From Cyprinodon diabolis (Eukaryota > Chordata > Actinopteri > Cyprinodontiformes > Cyprinodontidae), in the NCBI GenBank assembly GCA_030533445.1, contig CM060081.1, positions 31,198,111 to 31,262,110 on the forward strand: a stretch of 64,000 nt of DNA, read 5' to 3'. This document shows, one piece after another, positions 23,144 through 34,850 of the stretch. The notes under the pieces were generated by a model. That model was not told where the DNA came from. It worked only from the letters and a program-made list of their open reading frames with translations, and searched no databases. A program made the position numbers and the translations under genes. The number at the start of each line of letters is the position of its first letter. Within the stretch, counting starts at the first letter, position 1.

Positions 23144-25170
23144 TTTGAGAGGTTCTGATTGAAGTAGTAAAGGGACTGTACCACTTCACAAAACGATGAA
23201 AGAAGACGCTAACAACCGTCTAACTGCTGCTTTTTACTGTTTTCTTTTTTTTTTTTGGCTAAATACCCACACGTATTCTAAACTCACAGGGTATGTGTGT
23301 ACTGTATACAGTTACTGTTAATGTTGAACAGCTATCACAACTAAGATGCATCATTGGACTAAAGATTGTGATCAAAAGCATTGTAGAGCTTATTTTTGAT
23401 ATGATCTTATTTCATAACATTCATTACTGTATTGTGTTTTTTGTTTTAGCTGTTGTTAATGATGTGGTACAATCCGATGGTGCAAGCGGGCCTTGCACCT
23501 GATGTGCACAGCGTTTTGTGTTTAGAATGGTGGGGATGTTTTTTTTTTTTTATGTAATGCACATCGGGCTTTCTGTGATGCTGCTTTTGTATCTTGCAAG
23601 GGACAAAAGGTCAGTAAATGTAAACCATGTAACACTTAATATATGAAGTCTAAACCCAAGCCCAGTGAACTTTTTTTTATTGAAATGAAGGATCCTAGCC
23701 AGCAGTGTGATGTTGTATTGCAACATTTATGAAATGTAGTTCCAGTTCTGTTTAAGCCATGTTTTCTCCACATGGCATTTTGTTTCTGGTAGCTATTCTT
23801 GTTTCCAAAGGAATCTTTGGTGCAGCTTATATGGAGAAGTTGTCTGTTGATGAGAGCGTTTGTGTTTGTGCATGTGATATACAGTAGTTTAGAGGTGAAC
23901 CTTCTGCAATATGTAGAGAATTCTTAATGCATCCTGTTACTGTGTGCTATTTTCTTTCCACGCACAAGTTCATTTACTTTCAGTCTGTTTCCAGGTCTGA
24001 TTTGCTGCACAGCAATTGTGCTTGCTATACTCACAGAAATTTCCTTGAACTCTTAAAGTAACCAATAGTTGCTTCTATTTGTGTACAGATATCTTTTTTT
24101 TCCAAGTTCTCTGTCAGAAAATCAACAGAAAGACCCCCCAAGTGATATTCAATTTGGCCTCTGCACTTCTAAAACATAACGAAAGTTCCACGTACTGTTT
24201 GTCTGTTAGCACTTCTGCAACTTATGTTCAAACTTCCTGAACATGCCCATTTTAATGTTTGAATGCTTAAATTAGAAATTGATATATTGTATTTCGGCTG
24301 TACTTTAGATATTGGGCTACAAATCCAAAAACAACTTCTCATCATTCTCAAATCTGACTATCAAGGCAAGATGAGCTCAGGGTTAGTTATGGTTCAAGTT
24401 GTGAAAAAGTATTACCAAATGTTTCTATTCATTTAATGTTTCCTTTAAAGTTGTCCAAAGAGATGTGGTAGAAAGCTCAATGTATGACTTAGTTCTAACC
24501 GGATATCCATAAATGGGGTTTTGAATCAGGCAGGTTGAAAATCAGATAAGTCAGTCCAACCAGTTTATACAGATGCATTGCAGAGACAGCACAGGGTTTA
24601 CCCTCCTGTCTGCTTGACACAGACTTTCCTGTTCTGCACATGCATTCCTAACCTTATGTGATTGCAGTAGGTGTGGCCTTAAAGACTTTGGCTGCTGGCA
24701 GCCAGGAAGAACGTATGAGTTTTATTGTCGTAGATTATTCACCAAGCACCCGGATGTTGTGAAAATTGTAGCGCATGCATAGAAGTAACCCCTTCAGTAT
24801 CAAACATGGTGTTCAGATTTTTTGAAATATAACCTCTGAGGTCAGTCAGTCATTGAAGTCTACTCTTCCTTCCTTTCTCCATCCTCTTCTTTCTCACAGG
24901 CTTTGCCATCCACAATGTTGTTTTTTGACCTAAAAATCTGAGATGTTTACATCACACACTATTTAATCTTAAGGTATTCGTTTTACTTATGAGAAATAAT
25001 GAAACTAAATGAAGACTAGTATATCAAGAAATAACTTCTCTGCTGTGGTTGAAATGAAATGCACTGGAAGAGTTGAGTATGCTTTGTACAGTATTTAACA
25101 ATTCCATTTGTTATTTTGAATAGCGAAGTCTTTTAAAAGAAAGCCAAAATAAAATGACTTATTTATGAGG
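23144..25170 (+). other. errfi1: ERRFI1 3' UTR
   Basis: AT-rich sequence of about 2 kb after the stop, without coding signal or bounded repeat, ending just after an AATAAA at 25,148-25,153. A long AU-rich 3' UTR is usual for this short-lived mRNA. The extent is inferred from the first good polyadenylation signal. Confidence 0.65.
25148..25153 (+). terminator. errfi1: Probable ERRFI1 polyadenylation signal
   Basis: AATAAA in the context CCAAAATAAAATGACTT, followed within 30 bases by a GT/T-rich stretch (GAGGTTGCTTCAGTCTTGTTTCTT), as expected for a cleavage site. Confidence 0.6.
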
Positions 25171-26679
25171 TTGCTTCAGTCTTGTTTCTTGAATCTGAGT
25201 GAACTCAGCTCCTTTCAGCTGTTTGGCCTGTTTTATCACCCACACGCCCTCATGCTGTGCTTTATTGTTATTGGCCTCTATCCAGAGAAAGAAGAGCGAC
25301 AGGTGTACAATCTTCCTCCTCCTGGTTAAAATGCAATTTCCTCCTTGCGTGGCTGCTTGGGTTCTCTCTGTCACCCAGCCTTGCACACAAAAGTCTTTTT
25401 TTTTTTTCAATCCACTTAACATTGTTTTTTTTCTTGTGTAGAGTACAGGTGGCTAACACATGGAGGTCAAATATCCCCTTAATAAGCAGCAAATCAGCTG
25501 CTGTTATATTATACCCATTAAAACCTCTCAGCCAAGCTATAATTTGTGGTTCTGCAGATTAAGTGTTGGTTTATTTATCTATCTTTTCAACAAAGGATGG
25601 GAGCTTAATCCATTCAGGTAATGCACAAACCCTTTCTCTTGCTTCACTCAGGCAACATGCTAGGCGACAGCATGAGCACCCACAATGAAAACCAAAGAAG
25701 CAAAGACTATGCGTTTGAAACATTAGCTATGTTGGAAATAGGCAGAGTTTATGGTGAACTTCTGAATACTCAGGAAGAGGATTTTGGACTACAAAAGAAA
25801 AAGGATGTAAGGGATTTTGTAAGATTTATTTTCTGTCTTATTTTAAAAGGATGAGGGATATTTAGCGGGACAATCTATTTATGTTCACTTTCTGTTTCCT
25901 TAGTTCAAGCACAAAAATTTGTCATAACTTCTCTTTCACCACGAAGTTGTTTTACTTTAATTCAATTCCGTTGAGTGAATTTAGTTTAGGCATAACATTT
26001 TTATTCTGACCTTAACGTTCTTACTAATTGTCAGACAGGTGAAGCTTGTTCTCTAGATAAAAACTATTATAATTATGATTAAAACCTCGGTTATTGTTTT
26101 ACACCCTCTACTGGCTAGCTAAGAAAAGGCACATTATGTTTTTTGAGAAAAATATATCGATATGCAACTGAATTTAAATCATATGAACAGAGGTTGTTTA
26201 ATACGGTATATAAATCTATACTAATATAAATTTATATAAAATTGATACATGTCAAATGTTACTTTGGGTTTTTATGTAACAAACAAACCCAAACAACTTT
26301 GAATTTGTTTTTTTTAGAATATTTCAATGATGCATAAAAACATATCTTCAATATAAAAATGTCAGCCTTCCTTAACACTTTGTCCAAACAATGTTATTTA
26401 AATACTTGAGACTTGCTTTGCATGATTTACTGCATCAGTCACTAAGGTTGAGGTGTTAGAGCAGCCGAGCTGCCTCAGTAGCAGCTTTCAGCACATTAAT
26501 AAAGTTGTTTTCAACTGAATTCATTTTGCCTTCTTGGCTTTGGTGCACTGCATTCTCAACTCAATAATACATAGATATTAATATAAAAAAAATAATAATA
26601 TTGATTTTAAACCATATTTTGGTACTTTTAGTAATGTGAACAGCTGTAAATGTCTGTTTGAAGATCTAATCAGAATCTT
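25171..26679. other. Intergenic, no gene recognised
   Basis: No coding signal. Overlapping short frames on both strands at 25,159-25,562 are mutual shadows over a pyrimidine-rich section. A CTCF-like motif with one mismatch is present on the minus strand at about 26,104-26,116. Confidence 0.45.
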
Positions 26680-26860
26680 CATAAAGCTTGTCTGCCAAGG
26701 AACAACATTCCAACCCCTTTTCTGCTTAGTCCAAATAAGACACTCCTGACATTGTCTGTGGTTCAGGAGTGGCTTTACAAAAGTATTGCAATAGTTGCAG
26801 CCAATGTCTGTGTATGCTGTCCCTTTTATGTGGAACAGACTTTTTCCTTCCACACAACCT
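26680..26860 (-). pseudogene. Tc1-like transposase fragment
   Basis: On the minus strand the translation includes [20 protein letters not shown], which aligns with the [20 protein letters not shown] segment of the Tc1 transposase at 49,882-50,886, the region just before the catalytic domain. Only this small piece is recognisable. The catalytic aspartates are absent, so it is a relic of a different Tc1 copy. Confidence 0.7.
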
Positions 26861-28884
26861 TCCACACCGTAGATATCCTTGGACACAGCATTTCGTTAAC
26901 AGCTAATATAGGAATGGCTCACTGTCACTGCTGAATAACTGGGATTTGGATGTTACATTTCATTATAACATATTCAAATTATTCAAAGAAACTGAATGTT
27001 GGTTATTTTTTTACATGTTAGCTCGATCCTTCTGCATGGATTTTGCATGTGTGTGTTTTAGAATACTTCACCTTTCTACCATAGTTCAAAAATACTAAAG
27101 TTAGGAAATTTAACTTTACTAAAATGGCTCATATTTTTGGATGAGTATATAAATATTAGTCCTCTACATCTGTGTGCCGGCTTGTTATACTTTAGTGATC
27201 TGTTCATGGTGTACCTTTTACCAAAAGACTGCTAGAAACTTTACCCGGAGAGATAGAAAGGACATGGAAAATGTATGGATGATTAGCTGAAAGCCATATT
27301 CATCCTGGTTAGCAGAAATTAAACACCCCTCTGAGTCCAATTAATTAATATTTATTGCGCACTGTAAAGAAAAAGGCCTTTTTTTTTTTTTTTTTTTTTT
27401 TTTAGAAATTTAATAAGTTTTTACCTATATAGAAATGATAAAAGACATTCAAAGCAAAAACAATGTTGCTAAAGTAGCAATTTATTTTAACAGTTTAAAG
27501 GTGATAATGAACCACAAATAATTTACCAAGCGCATATATTAAGAATAAAGAGTTAATCTGATAAGATAAAATTATTTATAAGGGCTCCCACTTTGTTTCA
27601 ATTATTTCTGAGACTATCATCACAACATGTATTCAGAAAAAGAAAATAATATGTTGAAACTAATTTTCTCGCAGATACTTTGAATAAAACATCCAAAAAC
27701 AATAAGCAGAGCCTATTAGGACTCTTGCAGATAAGATTTTACCTGTGATGTATATTGCCACAAATCTTAAATATAAGGAGGCCTATCTTTTTGTTTGGAT
27801 GCATTTTTCTTGTAATTTGCAGTGAATTTAGCCAGCCTGAGGTTCTGCTTGGTAAATGTATTCTTAGGTTTAAAAAAAGGTTGATACATTTATGGCCGCT
27901 AGATGGAGACAAAGATCATTTAATGTTTTCATTCCAAACTGTATTGTCAAATGTTTCTTCCTTAGATAAAGAGAGCGATTAATACATTATACTGTAAGAT
28001 ATTCTCATTAAAATCACAGTTGCTTTACACACGGATCACTTTTAAAACAATAGTTTAAATATATCCTTTAAAATCCTAAATGTATAAATATTCTCAGCTC
28101 TCATCTTTTCTTTTTTGATAGTTGAAGTTCTTAGTAAAAACACATCCGCCATCTAGTGGCAGGAGGCTGATACAGCCATTAAGGAGTTTTAGTGGGAATT
28201 TATTGTTGATTAAAATATGAATGTACAACTAATTATTATCAGATCATTAGCTTAAAAAAGGGGAAAAAATATACATTTAAAACAAATGTCTAAGCTGTTA
28301 TATAAGACGTTTACTTTTTACCTAGACACTTGATTGGACTGATTCATGGACAAACATCAACCCCAAGAAAAAGGATTATACTTTTATTCACATTCACATA
28401 AAAGCTAGAGAATAGACTATTTGTGCATTTTAAAACATCCTCAAATACTAGGATGCAATATAAGGAATATAACCCTAATTTAAAGACCAGACAGATTTTT
28501 TTAAATGCACTGTTCTATTTATAGCTACAGCTTGTGCTGTATTTTGTCAGAGAGTGAATTGGAAAAAACTCACTCAGTGATAAACTGGTCAGGATACATT
28601 GCTCCTCTTCTCAAACCCAACGCATATTTTGACAACAGTTTATCTGGCTCTTTTCAATTAATCTTTTATAACTAACAGTCCTTGCTTTTTCTCAGAAACA
28701 CACCATCATAAAATTACTTTACATGTGGTATATTCACTTCCTGAGAAGCTAAGTTTAAGATCTTTTTGAACAGATTAAGCCAAACAGGATTTATTGGATT
28801 GCTTGTCTCATTATAAGACTGCAACAAAAAATAAAAAATCGTAGGTCTACTATAGCTCTCAATGAGTAAAATCTGTCATATCTT
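26861..28884. other. Intergenic, no gene recognised
   Basis: AT-rich. Contains a 25-base T tract at 27,379-27,403 and a CTCF-like motif at 28,147-28,159 (listed separately). No coding signal. Confidence 0.45.
28147..28159 (-). promoter_or_regulatory. CTCF-type motif
   Basis: The minus strand reads CCACTAGATGGCG, matching every position of the core CTCF consensus CCASYAGRKGGCR. It lies between ERRFI1 and the mucin gene and points toward ERRFI1. Occupancy cannot be judged from sequence. Confidence 0.45.
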
Positions 28885-29080
28885 AAAGGCCCTATGGTCC
28901 CATAACCTTCAGTTTGAGCAGCCAGCTCACAGACTCCAGGCTTACCTCTGGATTATAGATTATCTGAAAGTAGAATGAGAGCAGAGGATTTTGTTATCAG
29001 GCTCCTCTCGTGTAGAACCGACTGCCAGCAATGAGTTCACAAAGCGGACACACTTTCTACATTTAGGCCTGGGGTTTACT
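28885..29080 (+). mobile_element. Short diverged L2-type LINE fragment
   Basis: A diverged match to the C-terminal coding part of the L2 LINE at 30.8-34.7 kb. The shared phrases are TATGGTCCCATAAC (compare TATGTTCCTAACAG), CTCACAGACTCCAGGCTTAC, AAGTAGAATGAGAGCAGAG and TTATCAGGCTCCTCTC followed by a GTGTAGAACC stretch. No frame survives. Confidence 0.6.
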
Positions 29081-30789
29081 GTGGCGACCTCAAAGCACCC
29101 ATTTAGTTATAAGCCTTGGCTGCTGAGAAACCTCCCATTATTGCTGTCAGTAGCTGTTTGGCTCTGATATTTTTCTAGCATCCACTGACTAACAAAATTA
29201 AACAGTCTGGTTTCTTAGCAGATGTTGTCCTGTTAAAAGACAATTCACATTTGCACTGTTAGCCTCCACAACTTGCATACTGAGAAATAAATATTGAATA
29301 TGAGGGTCAATATTTAAACAATTTAGATCTAAAGGTAACTGGTGATTATCAGCATAAGTTTTATATACTTTTCTTGGATATTTACACAGAGGATCAAAGC
29401 GATAGATATGGACTCAAAATACAATTTGAACTTGAAATAGTTGTTTGTTTTTGTCCAGAGATGCTCTGAATGATGTCTGCACCGTCGTGCTTCACAGCTG
29501 GTGCAGAAGCAAAATCTCTTTTGTGTATAGTGAATCTTTTCTCCATCATTCTGGTTTGCCATTAAGGTAACTTTAAAGTTTTAATCAAACTTGAAAGTGT
29601 CAGTTGTGGTGCATGGGTTTCTAAACTGGCCGTCTGCATGTTAATTAATGTTAAAGTAGAACTAAACTGAATTTATTGTCAACAGTGGGACTGATTTTGC
29701 AGGAGAAAAGGGGTAAATGTCCCCAGCACTTTTAAAAGTCAGTTTTGGTCCCCTGCACTTTTTAGTGTCCAAAGACAATATTACGCTAAAGTGCGCAGAC
29801 ATTCGTCGAGCACTAGTACCAAGCTGAAGCCCACTTCCCTTAGTTTAGCCCACCCACAAGCTCCTGACTGGCCCTCCGTCTTTTCTTAGGTTATTGAGAT
29901 GGATAGCAGAGATGCAAGAGAAAATAGAGGAAACTAACATGGAAGAACTACTGCAAAAAACACGCTGAACTTCTATACCATAAGTACTGTGTAATAATCA
30001 TGAATTAATCATGAATTATTCTGAACAGCTTTCCCTTCATCATCATAAAAAAAGTGGTCTGCACCATTATAAGTAGAAGAGTGTTTTAAGGTAGGGTCTA
30101 AGTCTTGAAAATGAGCTTCTCAGCTTCAAGGGGTCTTAGAATTTGTTCAGCCTTCCTAAAACAGAGTTTAATCACCAGAAATGGGATAAAATCATGCTGC
30201 ATCTGCTCCAGTGTGACATAATAAAAATATGCACCACCCAAGGGGAGAGCTGGCACTGAGGTGAAGGCAACTGTCTTTCCTCCGGTTAGAAAAATAGCTC
30301 AACAATACCCTGTAGTGCAAAAGCCAATACTTTATCACAAGCTTTGTCAGGATGAGATAAACATGTTATAGGTCCTTCAAAATTAGTTTAACCTTTAAAG
30401 CATTTAAGCAATAAACACATCCTCAAGCATTTTATGAAAAATAATGGATGTAGCCTCCAACTGGTAAAAAACAAAAAAATAGGATATCTGTAATTGTAAT
30501 GATATCTCAGATCTACATTCATACTAAAATGGTCTTAGATTTAAGTTCAAATCAGACACCAGACACTGAGGAGGTTCCTGAAGTGAGGGCACTTCTCATG
30601 ATTCAAACAAGACCCTTCTCTTTTTATTACACTCTTTTATTCTACTCTTGAACTGTTTTTATATGAAGCCACATAAATGGTACATTTAATTACAGTCAAT
30701 TTTTGAAAAAAAAACCAAAATTCAAAACTTTTTAAAAACCGATTGATTAATCAAACATATTTTTTCTTTTCCTAATAAATATACTCAGT
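29081..30789. other. Intergenic, no gene recognised
   Basis: No coding signal beyond short frames and no bounded repeat recognised. Confidence 0.45.
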
Positions 30790-33700
30790 TTTTCCTGTGA
30801 TGTATTGGAGTTTTTTTTTTTTTTTTCACATTTTGAAGAAACACCTTTCAGCACCAACACCAAACAGCATTCATGTTTTTTTAACCACACAAACAAAATG
30901 TTAATAATTCAGAGCATATCTTTGAGTATACATGTGGGAACTTCTCTACTGTTACCCACTCTTTACTCCATCCAGAGAGTGTCTTGCCCACGACCAAAAT
31001 CTAATAAATTAGCAAAGATTCCCAAAGAAGTAAATCATGATAATCTAATTAAAATCAAAATAACTCCAATTGGGGAAAAAGTTAAAACAATTAAATGCGG
31101 TCTGTTTAACATAAGATCGCTTTCCTCTAAAAGTCTGCTAGTTAATGACTTGATTTGTGATAATCACATTGACTTGTTTTGCCTTACAGAAACCTGGCTG
31201 CAGCAAGAGGATTATGTGAGCATAAACGAGGCAACTCCTTCAAGCTATTTAAATTTTCACATACCCAGAAGTTCTGGGCGAGGAGGAGGAGTAGCAACAA
31301 TCTTCCAGTCTGACTTACTGATTACTCCCAAAACAGTTAATACCTACAACTCTTTTGAACATTTAACCCTTAATTTCCCTCATCCAAATTTCAAGGCAAG
31401 AAAACCTCTTCTTCTTGTAACTTTGTATCGTCCGCCAGGTCCTTACTCTGAATTTTTAGATGAGTTTTCAGAGTTCCTTTCTGATTTGGTATTAAATACT
31501 GACAGGGTCATCATAGTGGGAGATTTTAACATCCATGCTGACATTGAGGGCGATAGCTTAAGAGCGGCCTTTGATGCTATCTTAGACACTATTGGCTTTG
31601 TTCAAAATGTGAATAGTCCCACACATTCTCATCTTCATACTTTGGATCTTGTGCTGACATACGGCATAGAATGTGAAGAAATAGCAGTATTTCCTCACAA
31701 CCCTGTCCTCTCTGACCACTTTCTAATAACCTTCAGGATTACTTTAACAGAGTTCTCCTCCCCCAAAAGAAGGTTCAATTTTAGTAGATCTTTATCAGAT
31801 AGTGCAGTTATAAATTTTAAAGAATCGGCTTCACTTTCTCTCTCCTCTGTGTCGCTAAACAGTGCTGCAGAGTGCAAAAGTATAGCTTATTCCCCTTCAC
31901 AGGTTGATGATTTTGTTGATGGGGTTGCTAGTTCTCTGCGTACTGCCTTAGACAACGCAGCTCCTTTGAAAATGAAAACCGTTAAAAATAGAAAGCTTGC
32001 TCCTTGGTTTAATGCAGAGCTGCGTACTTTGAAGCAAAATGCTAGGAAACTGGAGAGAAAATATCGCTCCACAGGCCTGCAGGAGTCCTTCCTAGTCTGG
32101 AAAAATGGTTTACTGCTGTATAAGAGGACCCTTTGTAAAGCAAGAGCAGCATACTTCTCCTCATTAATAGAGGAGAATAAGAATAATCCTAGATTTCTTT
32201 TTAATACAGTTGCCAAACTCACCCAGAGCCATAGCTCTGTTGAACCGTCCATTCCACCTGCTCTTAACAGCAATGATTTTATGGGATTCTTTATAAATAA
32301 GATTGATGTTATTAAAAATAAGATCATAAGCACTCCTCTATCCGCGATTGTACCTGAGGTAGTCATGGAATCTGAACCGGGTTTAGACTGCTTTGATCCA
32401 GTTGAACTTTCTGAATTAGCAAAATTATTGTCTTCATCTAAGCCTTCAACTTGTATGTTAGATCCAGTTCCAACCAGGTTATTTAAGGAGGTATTCCCTT
32501 TGATCTCCTCCTCCATTTTAGATGTGATTAATCTATCTCTGTTACAGGGATATGTACCTAAAGCTTTTAAGGTTGCTGTAATTAAACCTCTGCTTAAGAA
32601 ACCGTCTCTTGACCCAGATGACTTGGTTAATTATAGACCTATATCCAATCTTCCTTTCTTATCCAAAATTCTTGAGAAAGTAGTTGCCAAACAAGTTTGC
32701 GACCACTTACACCATAATGAACTTTTTGAAGAGTTTCAGTCTGGCTTTAGAGCTCATCATAGCACTGAAACAGCTCTGGTGAAAGTCACTAATGATATTC
32801 TCATGGCCTCAGATAATGGACTTGTATCTGTGCTCGTCCTGTTGGATCTTAGTGCTGCATTTGATACAGTTGACCATAATATTCTTTTAGAAAGACTTGA
32901 ATATTTTGTTGGAATTAAAGGAACAGCACTAGACTGGTTTAAATCTTATCTATCTGATCGAATTCAGTTTGTTTATGTTAATGATAGATCTTCAACACAC
33001 TCAAAGGTTACCTGTGGAGTACCACAGGGATCAGTGCTAGGACCAATTCTCTTTACTTTATACATGCTCCCAATTGGTAGAGTTATTAGACAGCATGGGA
33101 TTAATTTCCACTGTTATGCTGATGATACCCAGCTATATCTGTCTATAAATCCAGATGAAGCTAACCCATTACATAGATTACAAGCATGTCTTGAAGACAT
33201 AAAAACCTGGATGACTCTTAACTTTCTGCTTCTGAATGCAGACAAAACAGAAGTTATAGTCTTTGGACCAGAGTCTCTGAAAAAGAAGCTGATTAGCCAG
33301 TCACTTCATTTGGATGGGATTAAACTGATTTCAGATAATAAAGTAAAAAATCTTGGTGTTGTTTTTGATCAGGACCTGTCATTTAAATCCCAGATCAAAG
33401 AGGTTTCTAGAATTTCCTTCTTTCATCTGAGGAACATTGCAAAAATTAGAAATCTCCCGTCCAGGGGTGATGCTGAGAAACTAGTCCATGCATTTGTTAC
33501 TTCAAGGCTGGACTATTGTAATTCTTTACTATCAGGAAGTCCACAAACTGTAGTTAAAAGCCTTCAGCTGATCCAAAATGCTGCAGCCAGAGTTCTGATG
33601 AAAATTAAAAAGAGAGATCATATCTCTCCTATCCTGGCTTCTCTTCATTGGCTTCCTGTTAAATCCAGAATAGAATTTAAAATCCTCCTTCTCACATATA

Positions 33701-34708
33701 AATCCTTAAATGGCCAAGCTCCACCTTATATCAGAGATCTGATTGTTCCTTATGTTCCTAACAGAGCACTTCGCTCTCAATCTGCAGGTTTACTAGTGGT
33801 TCCTAGAATTTCTAAAAGTAGAATGGGAGGCAGATCTTTTAGTTATCAGGCTCCTCTCCTGTGGAACCAACTACCAGTTTTAGTCCGTGAGGCAGACACT
33901 CTGTCTACTTTTAAGACTAGGCTTAAAACTTTCCTTTTTGATAAAGCTTATAGTTAGGGTGGCTCAGGTTATCCTGAGCTCTCTCTCTATAGTTATGCTG
34001 CTATAGGCTTAGACTTTTGGAGGACATAGGGACCCCCATTTCATCATTCTGCTTCATTCTCTCTCTGTTCTCCTATTCTGCAGAATCTGTTTGTTCAATC
34101 TCTAACCTTCTGCTCTCTCTGCTTTTCCTCAGAGTAGCTTTGCCTCGTCTGTTCCTGTTTGGCTGTGACGTCATCCAGGAAAGAAACATCAGCTGTGCTG
34201 CTTCCATCAACACCCTTGTTTGTAGATGTTGGAGATCGGCCTGTCTTCCAGTGTGGTCCTGTTTCTCTGGCCGTGGCTGGGTGGATGTGCTCTCTTCATC
34301 CTCTGGCATGGGAGCTGCCTTGGAGCTCGTCTGCCTGGCTGTGTGTTTCCTGGACGGGGCCGCCTTTTACAGCTGCTTTTTGTATCTCTGCTTCTTGTAT
34401 CTCTGCTTCTGTCTCCTTGAACCCCAGTCGGCCTTGGCAGATGGCCGCTCACACTGAGCCTGGTTCTGCTGGAGGTTTCTTCCTGTTAAAAGGGAGTTTT
34501 TCCTCTCCACTGTCGCTACAAGCATGCTTAGTGTGAGGGATTGTATTTGAGTCAATGAGTCAATGCAATCAACTGGTTTTCCTTAGATAGAAAACTTTGT
34601 ATCAATTTGACTGTATGATCTGGTTGAACTGTAAAGTGCCTTGAGATGACATGTGTTGTGGATTTGGCGCTATATAAATAAACTGAATTGAAATTGAATT
34701 GAATTGAA
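30790..34708 (+). mobile_element. L2-type LINE, long copy with 3' tail
   Basis: A non-LTR retrotransposon with a long open reading frame (30,898-33,957), a 3' UTR of about 0.75 kb and a TGAATTGAAATTGAATTGAA tail (34,684-34,708). The last part, CTTGAGATGACATGTGTTGT...GGCGCTATATAAATAAA, is the conserved 3' end of fish L2 elements. Three shorter copies (6.3, 28.9 and 59.5 kb) share it or the upstream ORF. The 5' end is not defined: no promoter or ORF1 is recognisable, and the given start is only where the frame becomes open. Confidence 0.88.
30898..33957 (+). CDS. L2 LINE ORF2: endonuclease and reverse transcriptase
   Basis: Encodes about 1,019 residues from the chosen ATG; an upstream ATG at 30,805 adds a phenylalanine-rich leader that looks like translated T-tract and is not preferred. 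The N-terminal part is an apurinic-type endonuclease: [44 protein letters not shown] (about residue 208) and LSDHFLITF. The reverse transcriptase follows: [41 protein letters not shown] (motif A, about 649), [10 protein letters not shown] (motif B) and [10 protein letters not shown] (motif C with the YADD catalytic pair, about 740). The C-terminus ends in a [10 protein letters not shown] / [10 protein letters not shown] type region. There is no in-frame stop or frameshift and all key residues are present, so the ORF appears intact. The family nicks target DNA and reverse-transcribes its own RNA in place. Confidence 0.93.
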   Translation: MLIIQSISLSIHVGTSLLLPTLYSIQRVSCPRPKSNKLAKIPKEVNHDNLIKIKITPIGEKVKTIKCGLFNIRSLSSKSLLVNDLICDNHIDLFCLTETWLQQEDYVSINEATPSSYLNFHIPRSSGRGGGVATIFQSDLLITPKTVNTYNSFEHLTLNFPHPNFKARKPLLLVTLYRPPGPYSEFLDEFSEFLSDLVLNTDRVIIVGDFNIHADIEGDSLRAAFDAILDTIGFVQNVNSPTHSHLHTLDLVLTYGIECEEIAVFPHNPVLSDHFLITFRITLTEFSSPKRRFNFSRSLSDSAVINFKESASLSLSSVSLNSAAECKSIAYSPSQVDDFVDGVASSLRTALDNAAPLKMKTVKNRKLAPWFNAELRTLKQNARKLERKYRSTGLQESFLVWKNGLLLYKRTLCKARAAYFSSLIEENKNNPRFLFNTVAKLTQSHSSVEPSIPPALNSNDFMGFFINKIDVIKNKIISTPLSAIVPEVVMESEPGLDCFDPVELSELAKLLSSSKPSTCMLDPVPTRLFKEVFPLISSSILDVINLSLLQGYVPKAFKVAVIKPLLKKPSLDPDDLVNYRPISNLPFLSKILEKVVAKQVCDHLHHNELFEEFQSGFRAHHSTETALVKVTNDILMASDNGLVSVLVLLDLSAAFDTVDHNILLERLEYFVGIKGTALDWFKSYLSDRIQFVYVNDRSSTHSKVTCGVPQGSVLGPILFTLYMLPIGRVIRQHGINFHCYADDTQLYLSINPDEANPLHRLQACLEDIKTWMTLNFLLLNADKTEVIVFGPESLKKKLISQSLHLDGIKLISDNKVKNLGVVFDQDLSFKSQIKEVSRISFFHLRNIAKIRNLPSRGDAEKLVHAFVTSRLDYCNSLLSGSPQTVVKSLQLIQNAAARVLMKIKKRDHISPILASLHWLPVKSRIEFKILLLTYKSLNGQAPPYIRDLIVPYVPNRALRSQSAGLLVVPRISKSRMGGRSFSYQAPLLWNQLPVLVREADTLSTFKTRLKTFLFDKAYS

Positions 34709-34720
34709 CAACGTAAGCAA

Positions 34721-34726
34721 TTTATT
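34721..34726 (-). terminator. Probable polyadenylation signal of the mucin gene
   Basis: AATAAA on the minus strand, 125 bases beyond the mucin stop codon at 34,851. The tail of the plus-strand L2 element ends only 12 bases further on, so the mucin transcript would terminate against, or just inside, the LINE tail. Confidence 0.6.
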
Positions 34727-34850
34727 GCATTGGATTTTCTTATCTTATAGGGTCATCAAAAATATAACATTGTTGTTATTTGAATAGATAAATATAGATA
34801 CATAGGAATACAGAGCAAATAAGAAGACCTGCAAAGCTGTTTCATATTTT

